From the NCBI RefSeq assembly GCF_022965805.1, contig NC_133106.1:36631913-36695912 (forward strand): a DNA stretch of 64,000 nt. The letters run 5' to 3'. Under the pieces are notes generated by a model, which worked only from the letters and a program-made list of their open reading frames with translations, did not search any database and had not been told where the DNA came from. Shown here piece after piece: positions 20,185 through 29,952 of the stretch (within the stretch, counting starts at the first letter, position 1; the number at the start of each line of letters is the position of its first letter). The stretch comes from Primulina eburnea (taxonomy: Eukaryota; Streptophyta; Magnoliopsida; Lamiales; Gesneriaceae). The position numbers and the translations under genes were made by a program.

Positions 20185-22044
20185 ATGGAATCCCCAGAAA
20201 CATCCACCTACGAGTCCCCGGAAGAAATTATTTTCAGTTGGGATTCCAGCGCCGCGGTTGACTCCCGCGACAAGATGATCTTCGAAGCTGATCGCTGCGA
20301 GATTGACCGTTACCTCAACGCAGTCGACGACCTTCAAAGATCTATGGACTCCATGGATATCTCCGCCACCTCCTCCGCCGCGTCTTCCGCTCTGCAGATA
20401 GCCATGGCTCGACTTGAAGATGAGTTTCGCAACATCCTTCTGTCGCACACTTCGCCTATCGACGCCGATTCACTCGCAGATTCGGCTCATCTGTGGAGTC
20501 ACTCCTCGATCTCATCTCGCAGTGATAGTCTCGAGTTTAGCTCTCACTCGCAGGAATTCGAGTTCAAGGAAGAGAATGAGAACAGTTTCGTGAAGCAATT
20601 GCAGCACTCGGATAGCTGCATCAGCAGCGCAAGCAGCTGTTACAAGTCCGATAGCAGTATTAGAGGAGTGGATCTCATCCCAAGCGACGCAGCATACGAT
20701 CTCCGCTGCATCGCGGAGCGTATGATTGCTGCTGGTTTCTTGAGGGAGTGCATCCAGGTGTACGCCAGTGTACGGAAGTCGGTGGTGGACGCGAGCTTCA
20801 GAAGGCTGGGGATTGAGAAATTAGGCATTGGAGACATTCAGAGGCTGGAGTGGGAAACTGTGGAGCGGAAGATAAGAAGGTGGATACGCGCCACAAGAAT
20901 CTGCGTTCGCGTGCTTTTTGCTAGTGAGAAGAAGCTATGCGAACAAATCTTCGAAGGTTTGGAAGATGACACCGATGACACTTGTTTTACAGAAACTGTC
21001 AAAGGTCCGGTTATTCAGTTGTTTAATTTCGCTGACGCGATCAGTATTAGTAAGAGATCCCCTGAGAAATTGTTTAAGATACTTGACCTTCACGACGCTT
21101 TGTTTGATTTACTGCCTGACATTGAGATTGTTTTCGAGTCAAAATCTAGCGAATCGATAAGGGTTCAGGCTGCTGAGATTTTATCTAGGTTGGCGGAGGC
21201 TGCAAGAGGGATTCTTTCGGAATTTGAGAATGCTGTGCTTCGTGAGCCCTCAGAAGTCCCTATTCCTGGGGGTACCATTCATCCCTTGACTAGATACGTG
21301 ATGAACTACATCAGTCTTATATCGGATTATAAGCAAACTTTGATTGAATTGATTGTGTCTAAGCCCTCAACTGGGTCGAGATATTCAAGCGACCTCAATG
21401 TACCGGACATGGATTTTTCCGAGTTTGAGGGCCGGGCTTCGACTTTGGCTCTTCATTTGATTTGGATAATTGTGATTTTGCAGTTTAATTTGGATGGCAA
21501 GTCTAAGTATTACAAGGATGTTTCATTGGCTCATTTGTTTATGATGAACAATGTTCACTATATAGTTCAAAAGACTAAAGGGTCTCCTGGGTTGAGGGAG
21601 ATGATTGGGGATGATTATCTGAGAAGGTTAACTGGTAAATTTCGCTTTTCTGCCACTAATTACCAGCGGGCAACCTGGGTGAGGGTCTTGCACTGCTTGA
21701 GAGATGAGGGTTTGCATGTGAGCGGAAGTTTTTCATCTGGTGTGTCAAAGAGTTCTTTGAGAGAGAGGTTTAAGTCTTTCAATGTTATATTTGAGGAGGT
21801 GCATCGAACTCAGGCCACATGGTTGATACCTGATACTCAGCTACGAGAGGAGCTTAGGATTTCCATATCGGACCTGCTTATCCCAGCTTATAGGTCGTTT
21901 CTTGGACGATTCAGAAGCCATATCGAGAGTGGGAGACACCCTGAGAATTATATCAAGTACTCAGTGGAGGACCTTGAGAATGAGGTTTTGGATTTCTTCG
22001 AGGGGCACCCGGTGTCCCAACATTTGAGAAGAAGATCTCAATGA
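20185..22044 (+). CDS. EXO70: EXO70 exocyst subunit, intronless (619 aa)
   Basis: A subunit of the exocyst, the complex that tethers secretory vesicles to the plasma membrane; plant EXO70s are a large family also used in immunity and autophagy. The Pfam Exo70 region spans about residues 240-605. Typical pieces include LALHLIWIIVILQFNLDGKSK, the HYIVQKTKGS segment, the YQRATW block, and the C-terminal basic/aromatic stretch YIKYSVEDLENEVLDFFEG. The N-terminus is short and Ser-rich (three serine clusters around residues 60-150), where canonical members have coiled coils. Having no intron is usual for plant EXO70 clades other than A. The clade is not assigned. The start is the first Met, in a clean context (CTCATGG), and nothing is broken. 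Confidence 0.92.
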   Translation: MESPETSTYESPEEIIFSWDSSAAVDSRDKMIFEADRCEIDRYLNAVDDLQRSMDSMDISATSSAASSALQIAMARLEDEFRNILLSHTSPIDADSLADSAHLWSHSSISSRSDSLEFSSHSQEFEFKEENENSFVKQLQHSDSCISSASSCYKSDSSIRGVDLIPSDAAYDLRCIAERMIAAGFLRECIQVYASVRKSVVDASFRRLGIEKLGIGDIQRLEWETVERKIRRWIRATRICVRVLFASEKKLCEQIFEGLEDDTDDTCFTETVKGPVIQLFNFADAISISKRSPEKLFKILDLHDALFDLLPDIEIVFESKSSESIRVQAAEILSRLAEAARGILSEFENAVLREPSEVPIPGGTIHPLTRYVMNYISLISDYKQTLIELIVSKPSTGSRYSSDLNVPDMDFSEFEGRASTLALHLIWIIVILQFNLDGKSKYYKDVSLAHLFMMNNVHYIVQKTKGSPGLREMIGDDYLRRLTGKFRFSATNYQRATWVRVLHCLRDEGLHVSGSFSSGVSKSSLRERFKSFNVIFEEVHRTQATWLIPDTQLREELRISISDLLIPAYRSFLGRFRSHIESGRHPENYIKYSVEDLENEVLDFFEGHPVSQHLRRRSQ

Positions 22045-22637
22045 GAGGAGTGTTTTTGCTGCTTAGAATGTAGGATACAATTCTTTGAAGGATTGGTTCT
22101 GAGACGAAGTTCTGGCCATGGGAGGAATGGGTTTTTTGGTATCTTTGAGAGGAACATGTTATGATCACTGGAGCAACAAATATCTGTTCTAACTGTTCCA
22201 AACAGCTACTGCCTCTTCCAGGACTCTTCTCCACTGTAAGCATGTGTGCGTGTGTGGATTTCCACAGTTTTATTTAGATTTTTCTTGGTTTGTTTATATG
22301 TCAATTCTTGTATTTGATGTGCTTCATGAATATTCACACTTGCTACTCTTCACAGCGAGAGTTTTTTGAAATCAAATTCGACTTAATTTTTCGGCATGTT
22401 CGATAAGTCGGTTGGTGAGTTTTTTTATCAGGTCTGTTTTAGCAGTCTTGTTGCATACTGTAGTTAGATTTGCCCATATGATGGATTGTTCCGGCTTCAT
22501 AAAAGTAATATTTTCGACATAAAAAAAATATTTTTATCAGGAGTAGGATATTTCATACACAAAATTAAATCGTGTATTTCATAGAGTTTTTCTGGTGAAT
22601 AATTCGAGGGTAGAGATGTAATGGAAATTAACTAAAT
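22045..22637. other. EXO70 3' flank
   Basis: Probable 3' UTR, mixed composition to about 22400, then AT-rich. No gene. Confidence 0.4.
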
Positions 22638-22809
22638 GTAAAAACTTGTGTGAAACGGTTTCACGGGTCGTATTTTGTGATACTGATCTCTTGGATCATC
22701 AATGAAAAATTATTACTTTTTATGATAAGAGTATTATTTTTTATTGTGAATATGGTTGATTCGTCTCACAGATAAAAATTCGTGAGCCCGTCTCACAAGA
22801 TACCTACTA
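22638..22809 (+). mobile_element. Foldback MITE, copy 3
   Basis: It runs from GTAAAAACTTGTGTGAAACGG to GAGCCCGTCTCACAAGATACC, with the shared central TTACTTTTTATG and GTATTATTTTTTATTGTGAA blocks. Possible diverged 9-bp duplications: TAACTAAAT on the left and TGTCTAAAT just beyond the right end (7 of 9). Confidence 0.75.
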
Positions 22810-23908
22810 TTGTCTAAATAAACAAATGCATTTAATCAAGTGTATGGGAAATTGAAGCGTGTAATTCTTGAAAAGAAAAAAGATGTAGCAGAAGAAGATG
22901 GCAAAGAGACGGGAAAAAAGTTCTATTTTTTTTTTTGGTTTGCTCTTTTTCCGTGAATAAACGATAAGTTTGGATACAAAATTTATAGCTTAAAAAAACA
23001 TTTAAATAAGTTCAGTTTTTCAAAGTGTTTTTGTATAAAAAAAACTATAGGATTTTGACGTTTGAATAAATGATTTTATTTTAAAATATAAAAAAAAGAA
23101 AACCATAACTTTTGTAACTAAACAATATTATTTTATAAAATAATATTTTTTTCAAGAAAAACCCAATTATTTTGTTTTTTACTCCATTGATATTTTTCCA
23201 ACCAAAGGCAGTCGGAAACCCAATGAAGAGGAGCACTATGTTTCTTGGAGCGGGCTCCAGTCGCTTCCGTCTCCACGACATTTTCCACAAAAGTGGTACT
23301 GCTCAAATCTGTGAGAAAGTTGAATGAGATTTTACAGAGGGAAGAAAGGAAAGGAAAGGAAAAAAAAATCTGGAAACGTGTTATAGAGATGAAGAAATCG
23401 GAGCGATGATAAAATACTAAAATTCTCAATTTAATTATAGATATATTATTATCCTAAATCTAATCAATAAATCAATGGCAAATTAATAGAAAAATTGAAA
23501 TGTGATATTTCGGGTGCCCAAATATGACGCTCCACTCTGAAATTAATTTATGTTGTGTTTAAATAAAAAGATTTAGATTTGAAAAATATTCGAATAAATA
23601 ATTCTACGTTACGAAGAAATTGAAATCCACGAAAATGATTCAATAAAATATCCTTTATTATATATATATATATTGGATATTAAAAATGTTTTAAAAGTAT
23701 TGTGAACCAGGGTGATCAAAATAATGGAAGTCTTCTGTCCCAACTCCCAAGTCTTCCTTGTAGTTGTGACGCGTAATTGGAAGTCTTCCTCCATTTTATA
23801 TTATCCAGCCAATGATCTAACTTTTGTTTCCCATTTTCCAAATTCCAAACTTCTTTCTACGAATATTTGCATAATCTTGAACCAGTTTCAGTTTCTGCAA
23901 TTTCAACA
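22810..23908. other. AT-rich spacer upstream of the resistance gene
   Basis: No gene is seen. An A/G tract at 23336-23369 and long T/A runs dominate. The last 150 bases are probably the NLR promoter and 5' UTR. Confidence 0.4.
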
Positions 23909-24680
23909 ATGGCCGATCTCATCATAACTGAGATCCTTACCCAAGTAGGAGCAATCGTGGAAGAAATGGCTCGCGAAGAGATAAGATTAGTATCCCGGGT
24001 TGAAAAAGATGTCATGAACCTAACCCGAACATTCAAATCCCTTCAAGCAGTGCAGCTTGATGCAGACAAACGACAAGTGAAAGAGGAAGCGGTTAAAGTT
24101 TGGCTTGCTAACCTCAGAGATGTGTCCTGCGATGCCGAGGATGTTCTGTTCGAATGGATAACCGCAATCAACAAGTCAAAGAATGATCGGGAAACTGAAG
24201 AATCTTCGTCTCCAATTTATCAAAAGGTGTGTTCTTTCGTCACACTGCCTTGTTTTGGTGTGAGAAGAGTTGCCTTACGTAGAGATATAGCTCTTAAGAT
24301 AAGGAAATCAACCAGAGACTTGACCTTATAGCTGCCGATAAAGATAGATATAAGTTGAATACTCTTGAGGGTAGCGGCGGCCTCGAGAGGCTTAAAATTA
24401 CGTCTTACATTGATGTATCAGATATTCTAGGTAGAGATGTGAATAAGGATACTCTTGTTAGGAAAATGTTGTCCGTTCAAAATCAAAAAAATGCTTTAAA
24501 CGTGATTTCAATTTTGGGCTTAGGAGGGATGGGAAAGACAGCACTTGCGCAACTAGTTTACAATTCTAGTGCTGTGTTTGAGCATTTTGATAGAAGAATG
24601 TGGGTGTGTGTTTCCGAGCCATTTGATGAGGTGCGGGTTGCGAAAGCCATCGTGGAAGATATTGAAGGGAAGGCACCGTA

Positions 24681-26661
24681 TGTTAGAGTAGATGCCCTAC
24701 AAGTCAACTGTTGACTAGGGATTTTATTGACTCAAGTGTAATAAACAATCTTTATTTTAATATAATTCATTATTTCATGGTTTGTTAATTCTTTATCTGT
24801 ATACCCATGTTATCAAACATAGATAAAGACCTTGATTATACTTTAATACAAATGAATCGTAATTCGATGTTGAAACTCGTTTGTAAATACTGTATGATCT
24901 AAATTCGTTCCTAGTCGATTCAGCCGCCTAAAACATGGATAAAGGTCGCTTGAGCTTGAGACTAGCATCTGTGATGTTGTGTACTACGTTTCTTAGTAAG
25001 GGCATAGAGATGTCCAAACATGCAGATGGATAGTCATAGGATGATTATACCGAACAACCCTCCCTCGGACTTTCCAAGTGGTTATCATTCATCGAGAGGA
25101 TAAGTCCGTGGTTATGATTGTACACCATTAGTCCTTATGACCCGGGACAACACTGAGGCTCTATATGCTAGGGCTGTGCTTTGACTCGTTTACCGACTCC
25201 AGGAGAGTCGTCAGGTGGCGAGGTTGGGTACAGTTGCAACACATATGGGAGCCAGTGCATTGTAGTCGGGGATTCACCGCTCACCTACGGGTGTGGATAT
25301 CCTATGTGATCTAATGAAATAATAGTGCATGGAATCTCTGGCCAGAGTACGAGATGTACGTTGGAGAAAGAGTTCTCCAAATAGTACACGCGATGCCACT
25401 ATTATAGTTATCACATAGTTATCGAATTAATATGCAACTCTCGATGAACCAATAGTTGCAGATTCGATCGGGATATATGAGATGAAGGGACCGTACTGTA
25501 CGTTAATCATAATCGACTGGTTCTTGCAGGCACTATCAGTGATACCTAGGGGATCATGGGGCGATGCTACTAGACGCTCTTACCATGATCCGATTGGTGC
25601 AATCAGAAATGAGTTCTGACATTCTTGATCAAGGTGTTGATGAATAGAATGAGGCTAACTAAGGTAAGCCCGAATAAGAATAAATGTTATTCTGAATCAC
25701 AAGGAGTTGTGAACTCACGGCTAGCTGTATCCCTGAACCATTGAGGGTCACACAAGTACTGGATTGTTTGTTCCCGTTGAGAGAATAAATTCAAAAGTTG
25801 AATTTATATTATATAGTAAATTCAAGGAGTTGAATTTATGATAATTAAATTTTGAGAGAATAAATTCAAGGAGTTGAATTTATAAAATTTGATAATTTAA
25901 TTTATTAAACTCAAATGTTGGGTTTATTAAATATTAAATTTTGGAGGTGATGTAAATTCAAGTAGTTGAATTTATAATTTAAATAATAAATTCAAATGTT
26001 GAATTTATAATGTATTTAATTTATTAAGCTCAAAAGTTGAGTTGATTAATTAATAAATTAAATATGGTGGGTATTATGTTTAATGGGCTTGTAGGAGTAC
26101 AAGTCCAACATAATAAATAATTAAAATTTTAATAGGCTTTGATTAAATTAATTAAACTAGTTGGACTAGTTCAATTAATTAAATCAAGCTCATTAATGTT
26201 AATTATGTCATTAGACTATTATTTAATTATAAATAACCTATGCAAAGTCAAACCCTAGCCTCCAATATATAAAAGTTACGTGAGCCTCCATTATTTGAGA
26301 GAGAATTCGGCCACCTTGATTAATTTTTAGGGTTTGAGCCGTCTCTCAATTATTTCTCTCCTACGTAAAATCTTTCTACCTTTCTAGTGCAAATTAGAAG
26401 AGGATCAAGCAATCTAGTCGTGGACTTGATAGGAGGATTTCTTGAAGAAAGTTCGTAGGGATTCATCAAGAGCCAAATCTGTTATACCGGATCGGTTGGT
26501 GTCTAGTGATTAATTCACCAAAGGTATAACGATTCTAACATCCTATGTTTGTTTTGATAAATCATACGAACGTCCAAATCAATATTATTTTGTTTTTCAA
26601 AATAAAATAAAAATTTTAAATCTTCCGCTGCATTTGGGCGTGTAGAAAACCAGATCCAACA
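24681..26661 (+). mobile_element. Solo LTR (Copia-like, 1,981 bp) inside the NLR gene
   Basis: It starts TGTTAGAGTAGATGCCC and ends GATCCAACA, with the short inverted ends TGTT/AACA expected of an LTR. It is flanked by an exact 5-bp duplication CCGTA (24676-24680 and 26662-26666). It contains a TATA-like CCAATATATAAAAG (26262-26275). No primer site, gag or pol sequence is present, so this is a solo LTR left by recombination. The length and the TGTTAGAGTAG start suggest a Copia element with long LTRs (SIRE/Maximus-like); this lineage call is inference. Confidence 0.85.
25787..26045. repeat. Array of short palindromes within the LTR
   Basis: At least six copies of a motif of the form TAAATTCAA, five or fewer bases, TTGAATTTA (or the A-to-G variant AAACTCAA..TTGGGTTT) occur at 30-60-base spacing. 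Each copy is an individual small hairpin. Confidence 0.7.
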
Positions 26662-28793
26662 CCGTATGCATTTGAACTTGAAACCGTGCTTCGCCAACTT
26701 AGGAATGACATAACAGGGAAGAGGTATTTGCTTGTGTTGGATGATGTGTGGACCGGGGAGTATCGAAAATGGGAGCAAATTTTTAATTCTCTCCGGACAG
26801 GTGCAGCTGGTAGTACGATTTTAGTCACGACTAGACACGAAAAGGTTGCGAAAACAATGAGAAGCAGCCACGAGCTTTTGTTGGGAGAGTTGTCGCAGGA
26901 GGACTCGTGGTTTCTATTTAGTAAAATTGCATTTTTCGAAAAACGCAAGGAGCAACGTGATGAATTGGAAGATGTTGGTAGGGAACTAGCTCGTAAATGT
27001 AAAGGCTTGCCTCTAGTTCTTAAGACTATGGGTAGTTTAATGAGATTTAAAACATCACTGAAAGATTGGCAAGAAGTTTTGTCCAGTGAGTTTTGGACAT
27101 TGGAGGAAGCAGAGGAAGAGCTTCTTCAACCTCTTATGTTGAGCTATTATGACTTGCCTTCACCTTTGAAACGATGCTTCTCGTTTTGTGCTTTCTTTCC
27201 AAAAGATCACAAGATCGATGCCGATAATCTAATCAAGCTTTGGATGGCACAAGGGTATATTGAATCAACTGAGCATGAGGAAATGGAGACAACAGGTCAA
27301 AAATACTTGCAGAATTTGGCGATGAGGTCATTTTTCCAAGAGTTAGAGAAAGATAAGGATGGTAAAACGATTTTGAAGTTCAAGATTCATGATATGGTGC
27401 ATGATTTTGCACAATATCTTACCAAGAACGAATGCTCTTTGATTGAAGTCAACAGTGATTTAGTACGAAAAATGGAGTCGTCTCAGGTAAGTGTTCGTCA
27501 TCTGACGTTGATGCGTTCAGAAGATGCTCATTTTCCGACCTCTGTCCCAAATATAGAAAAACTGCACTCCTTTTGGGTTCAGTGTTTCTTTGATTCTCCG
27601 CCTATCTTAATTAAACTTGACAGACTTGAGCCTGATTTGTTTCGTCGTTTGTCAAGACTCAGGGCGTTGGATTTGAGCCGAAATATGCTCGGAGACCTAC
27701 CTAAAGATGTAGGCAAAATGACGGCCTTGAAGTACCTCAACTTATCCCACAATCCATTATGGGAACTGCCCGAAACCCTTGGTGAATTGTATAATTTGCA
27801 AACATTAAATCTTAGCTCCTGTGACCATCTCAAGAAACTACCTCAAAGAATCCGGAAATTAGTAAACCTGAGGCATCTTGAAATCGATCACACCAATAGC
27901 CTCAAGGCATTGCCCAAAGGAATTAGTGACCTACACTCTCTCCAAACATTAAGCAAATTCGTAATTATCAGTCGAGAGAACAAAGATGAAGAGGTAGCAT
28001 GCAGAATAGCAGACTTGAACAGCCTCAACAATCTTCGAGGGCACCTCAAAGTCGAAGGGCTAGGCTATGCATCTGATGGAGAAGAAGCCAAGAAAGCTGA
28101 GATGCAAAAAAAGGAACACCTTTCTGGTTTGCACTTGGATTTTAGCCCTATAACTCAATCTTGTAGCAGAAAAGATGAGGTGATAGAAGCTCTTCGAGGG
28201 CACAAAAATCTTCAGGTTTTGCAGATAAGTTCATATGGAGGCCTAAATTTCCTACTTGGATCATGAACTTATCCAATATGAGAGAACTTTCCTTGCAAGA
28301 CTGCCAAAACTGCACAAATTTACCTCCTTTGGGGAAACTTCCATCACTGGTAATACTCTACATTGAGGGCATGCATAACCTTAAGTTTGTAGGAGCTGAA
28401 TTTCTGGGACTTTGTGTCGATGCTAACAGCACACTGAATGGTGAAGCCAAGCTTGAGGGAACCTCATTTCCGAAGCTAAAGAAACTGAAGATTTCTTACA
28501 TGGAAAATTGGGAAGAATGGGACCTTTTGAATGGAGGAAGCTTTGATGAAAACGTTAAGGTTATGCCTAGTCTCAAGTGTTTGAAACTGGCTCATTGCGG
28601 CAAACTAAAGACATTGCCTCAGCATCTGCTTCTCAACATCACACCGCTATTGAAATTGAGTATAAATAAATGTGCTCTACTACAGGAACAATTCAAGAAA
28701 ACTGGAGAGAAACGGAGCACAATTTCACACATTCCCACAAATCACAATCAGAATCTCCTGAGGGAAGAGGAGAGAATAGGAGCAACTTGATTT

Positions 28794-29579
28794 GCCAATG
28801 ATGCATCTAGAGTTCATTCTTCAGTCCATCCTTTTCATCTTCTTTGTTTTGATACTGTCAAGTATATTTTAATGTATAATAATAACTTTTTATGTAATAA
28901 TTAAATGTAAAGCTTTTAACGTTTATTATTGAAGAAGGTAGCTTTTTTTAATGCTATGGATCTAGACATGTCAAGTGGGCTGAGTACAGCCCAGTCAAGG
29001 CCCAGGACCAGTACGACCCATGTTTTTGTCTCGGAACGCTGGCCCGGGTCTTTGTTATGATGAACTGATGAGCCCAAGTCTAACCTTTTTTTTTTTGAAT
29101 CACACACAGCACCGGTGTTGTGTAGTTTTTACATAAATTTATGAGCTGATTATTTCGTGAATCTCACACAGTATCGAATAAATTCGAAAAAAATTATCAG
29201 ATAGAAAAATATTATCGGGTTTAAAAATGCACAGCGCCAGTTCCGTGTTTTCGGCCCCGTAGATGATAATTTGGAGCTACGACATTTTTAAAAAGAACAC
29301 AAAAATATATAAACCCTTTGAAAATAAAGTTAAAAGAAAATAATTTTTTTATATGATACTTAGGGAGGTATAGAAATATTTATTTTTGTCCGCCTAATTC
29401 TTTCCACGAGTAGAGGGAATAACCTAAAATTTTGATTGATAGGATATATGATTATTTAACTACTTGTTAGGCAGTTGTTCAAGCGTCTTACGAAACTTCC
29501 TTTAATGGCAATAACTGTTGTGTTTTAGCTTTTAACAACAAAATGTATCTTATTTTTATAAAATTCATCATATTTATAC
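28794..29579. other. NLR 3' flank and spacer
   Basis: 28794-28920 is the probable 3' UTR. At 28965-29075 paired GGGC/GCCC motifs around a CTAGACATGTCAAGTGGGC start resemble a decayed hAT-type element, without a defined right end. The rest is AT-rich with no gene. Confidence 0.35.
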
Positions 29580-29952
29580 GAGTGAGTCTAATGTGAGACA
29601 GTTTCACGGATCTTAATATGTTAGACGGGTCAACCTCATCGATATTCACAATAAAAAGTAATAGAGTGAGTCTCATGTGAGATCGTCTCACGGATACTAA
29701 TCTGCGAGACGGGTCAACCCTACCCATATTCACAATAAAAAGTAATACTCTTAGCATAAAAAATTATACTTTTTCATGGATGATCCAAATAAGAGATCCG
29801 TTTCACAAATTCGAACCGTGAGACCGTCTCACACAAGTTTTTGCCAAAGTAATATTATTAGAATAAAAAGTAATATTTTTTCATGAATAACTCAAATAAT
29901 AGATCTGTCTCACAAATACGACCCGTGAGACCGTCTCATACAAGTTTTTGCC
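29580..29952 (-). mobile_element. Foldback MITE (outer copy 4), interrupted by copy 5
   Basis: The outer element, in reverse orientation, is 29580-29663 plus 29855-29952 (84 + 98 = 182 bases), exactly the length of the copy at 530-711. It starts GAGTGAGTCTAATGTGAGAC and ends CAAGTTTTTGCC. Its own flanks TATTTATAC and TAATTATAA match at 7 of 9 positions. It is split by a second copy of the same family. Confidence 0.85.
29664..29845 (-). mobile_element. Foldback MITE (inner copy 5), 182 bp
   Basis: A full-length element from GAGTGAGTCTCATGTGAG to CACAAGTTTTTGCC, inserted in the same orientation into the outer copy. Target duplication is exact: AAAGTAATA at 29655-29663 and 29846-29854. It defines the ends of the family. 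Confidence 0.9.

Larger units (their letters stand above)
23909..28790 (+). pseudogene. CC-NBS-LRR resistance gene (RGA-like), split by a solo LTR
   Basis: A coiled-coil NLR immune receptor. It has an Rx-type CC domain (start ATG 23909, MADLIITEILTQ). The NB-ARC has a P-loop (GLGGMGKTALAQ), then after the insertion kinase-2 (YLLVLDDVW), GLPL (CKGLPL), RNBS-D (CFSFCAFFP) and the MHD region (IHDMVHD). Leucine-rich repeats follow to 28790. Three breaks are visible: (1) near 24296-24305 one base is missing in an A-run, ending the first frame at 24331; (2) a 1,981-base LTR (24681-26661) sits between RNBS-A and kinase-2; (3) near 28243-28251 one base is missing in a homopolymer, shifting the last 175 codons. 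Across the LTR the frame is continuous if one copy of the 5-bp duplication is ignored, so the gene was intact there before insertion. Either pseudogene, or recent LTR insertion plus sequencing indels. Confidence 0.9.

Noticed and set aside
25787..26045. CRISPR-like array
   Set aside because: The repeats are tiny palindromes with irregular spacing inside a plant LTR. CRISPR does not apply to a plant nuclear locus.
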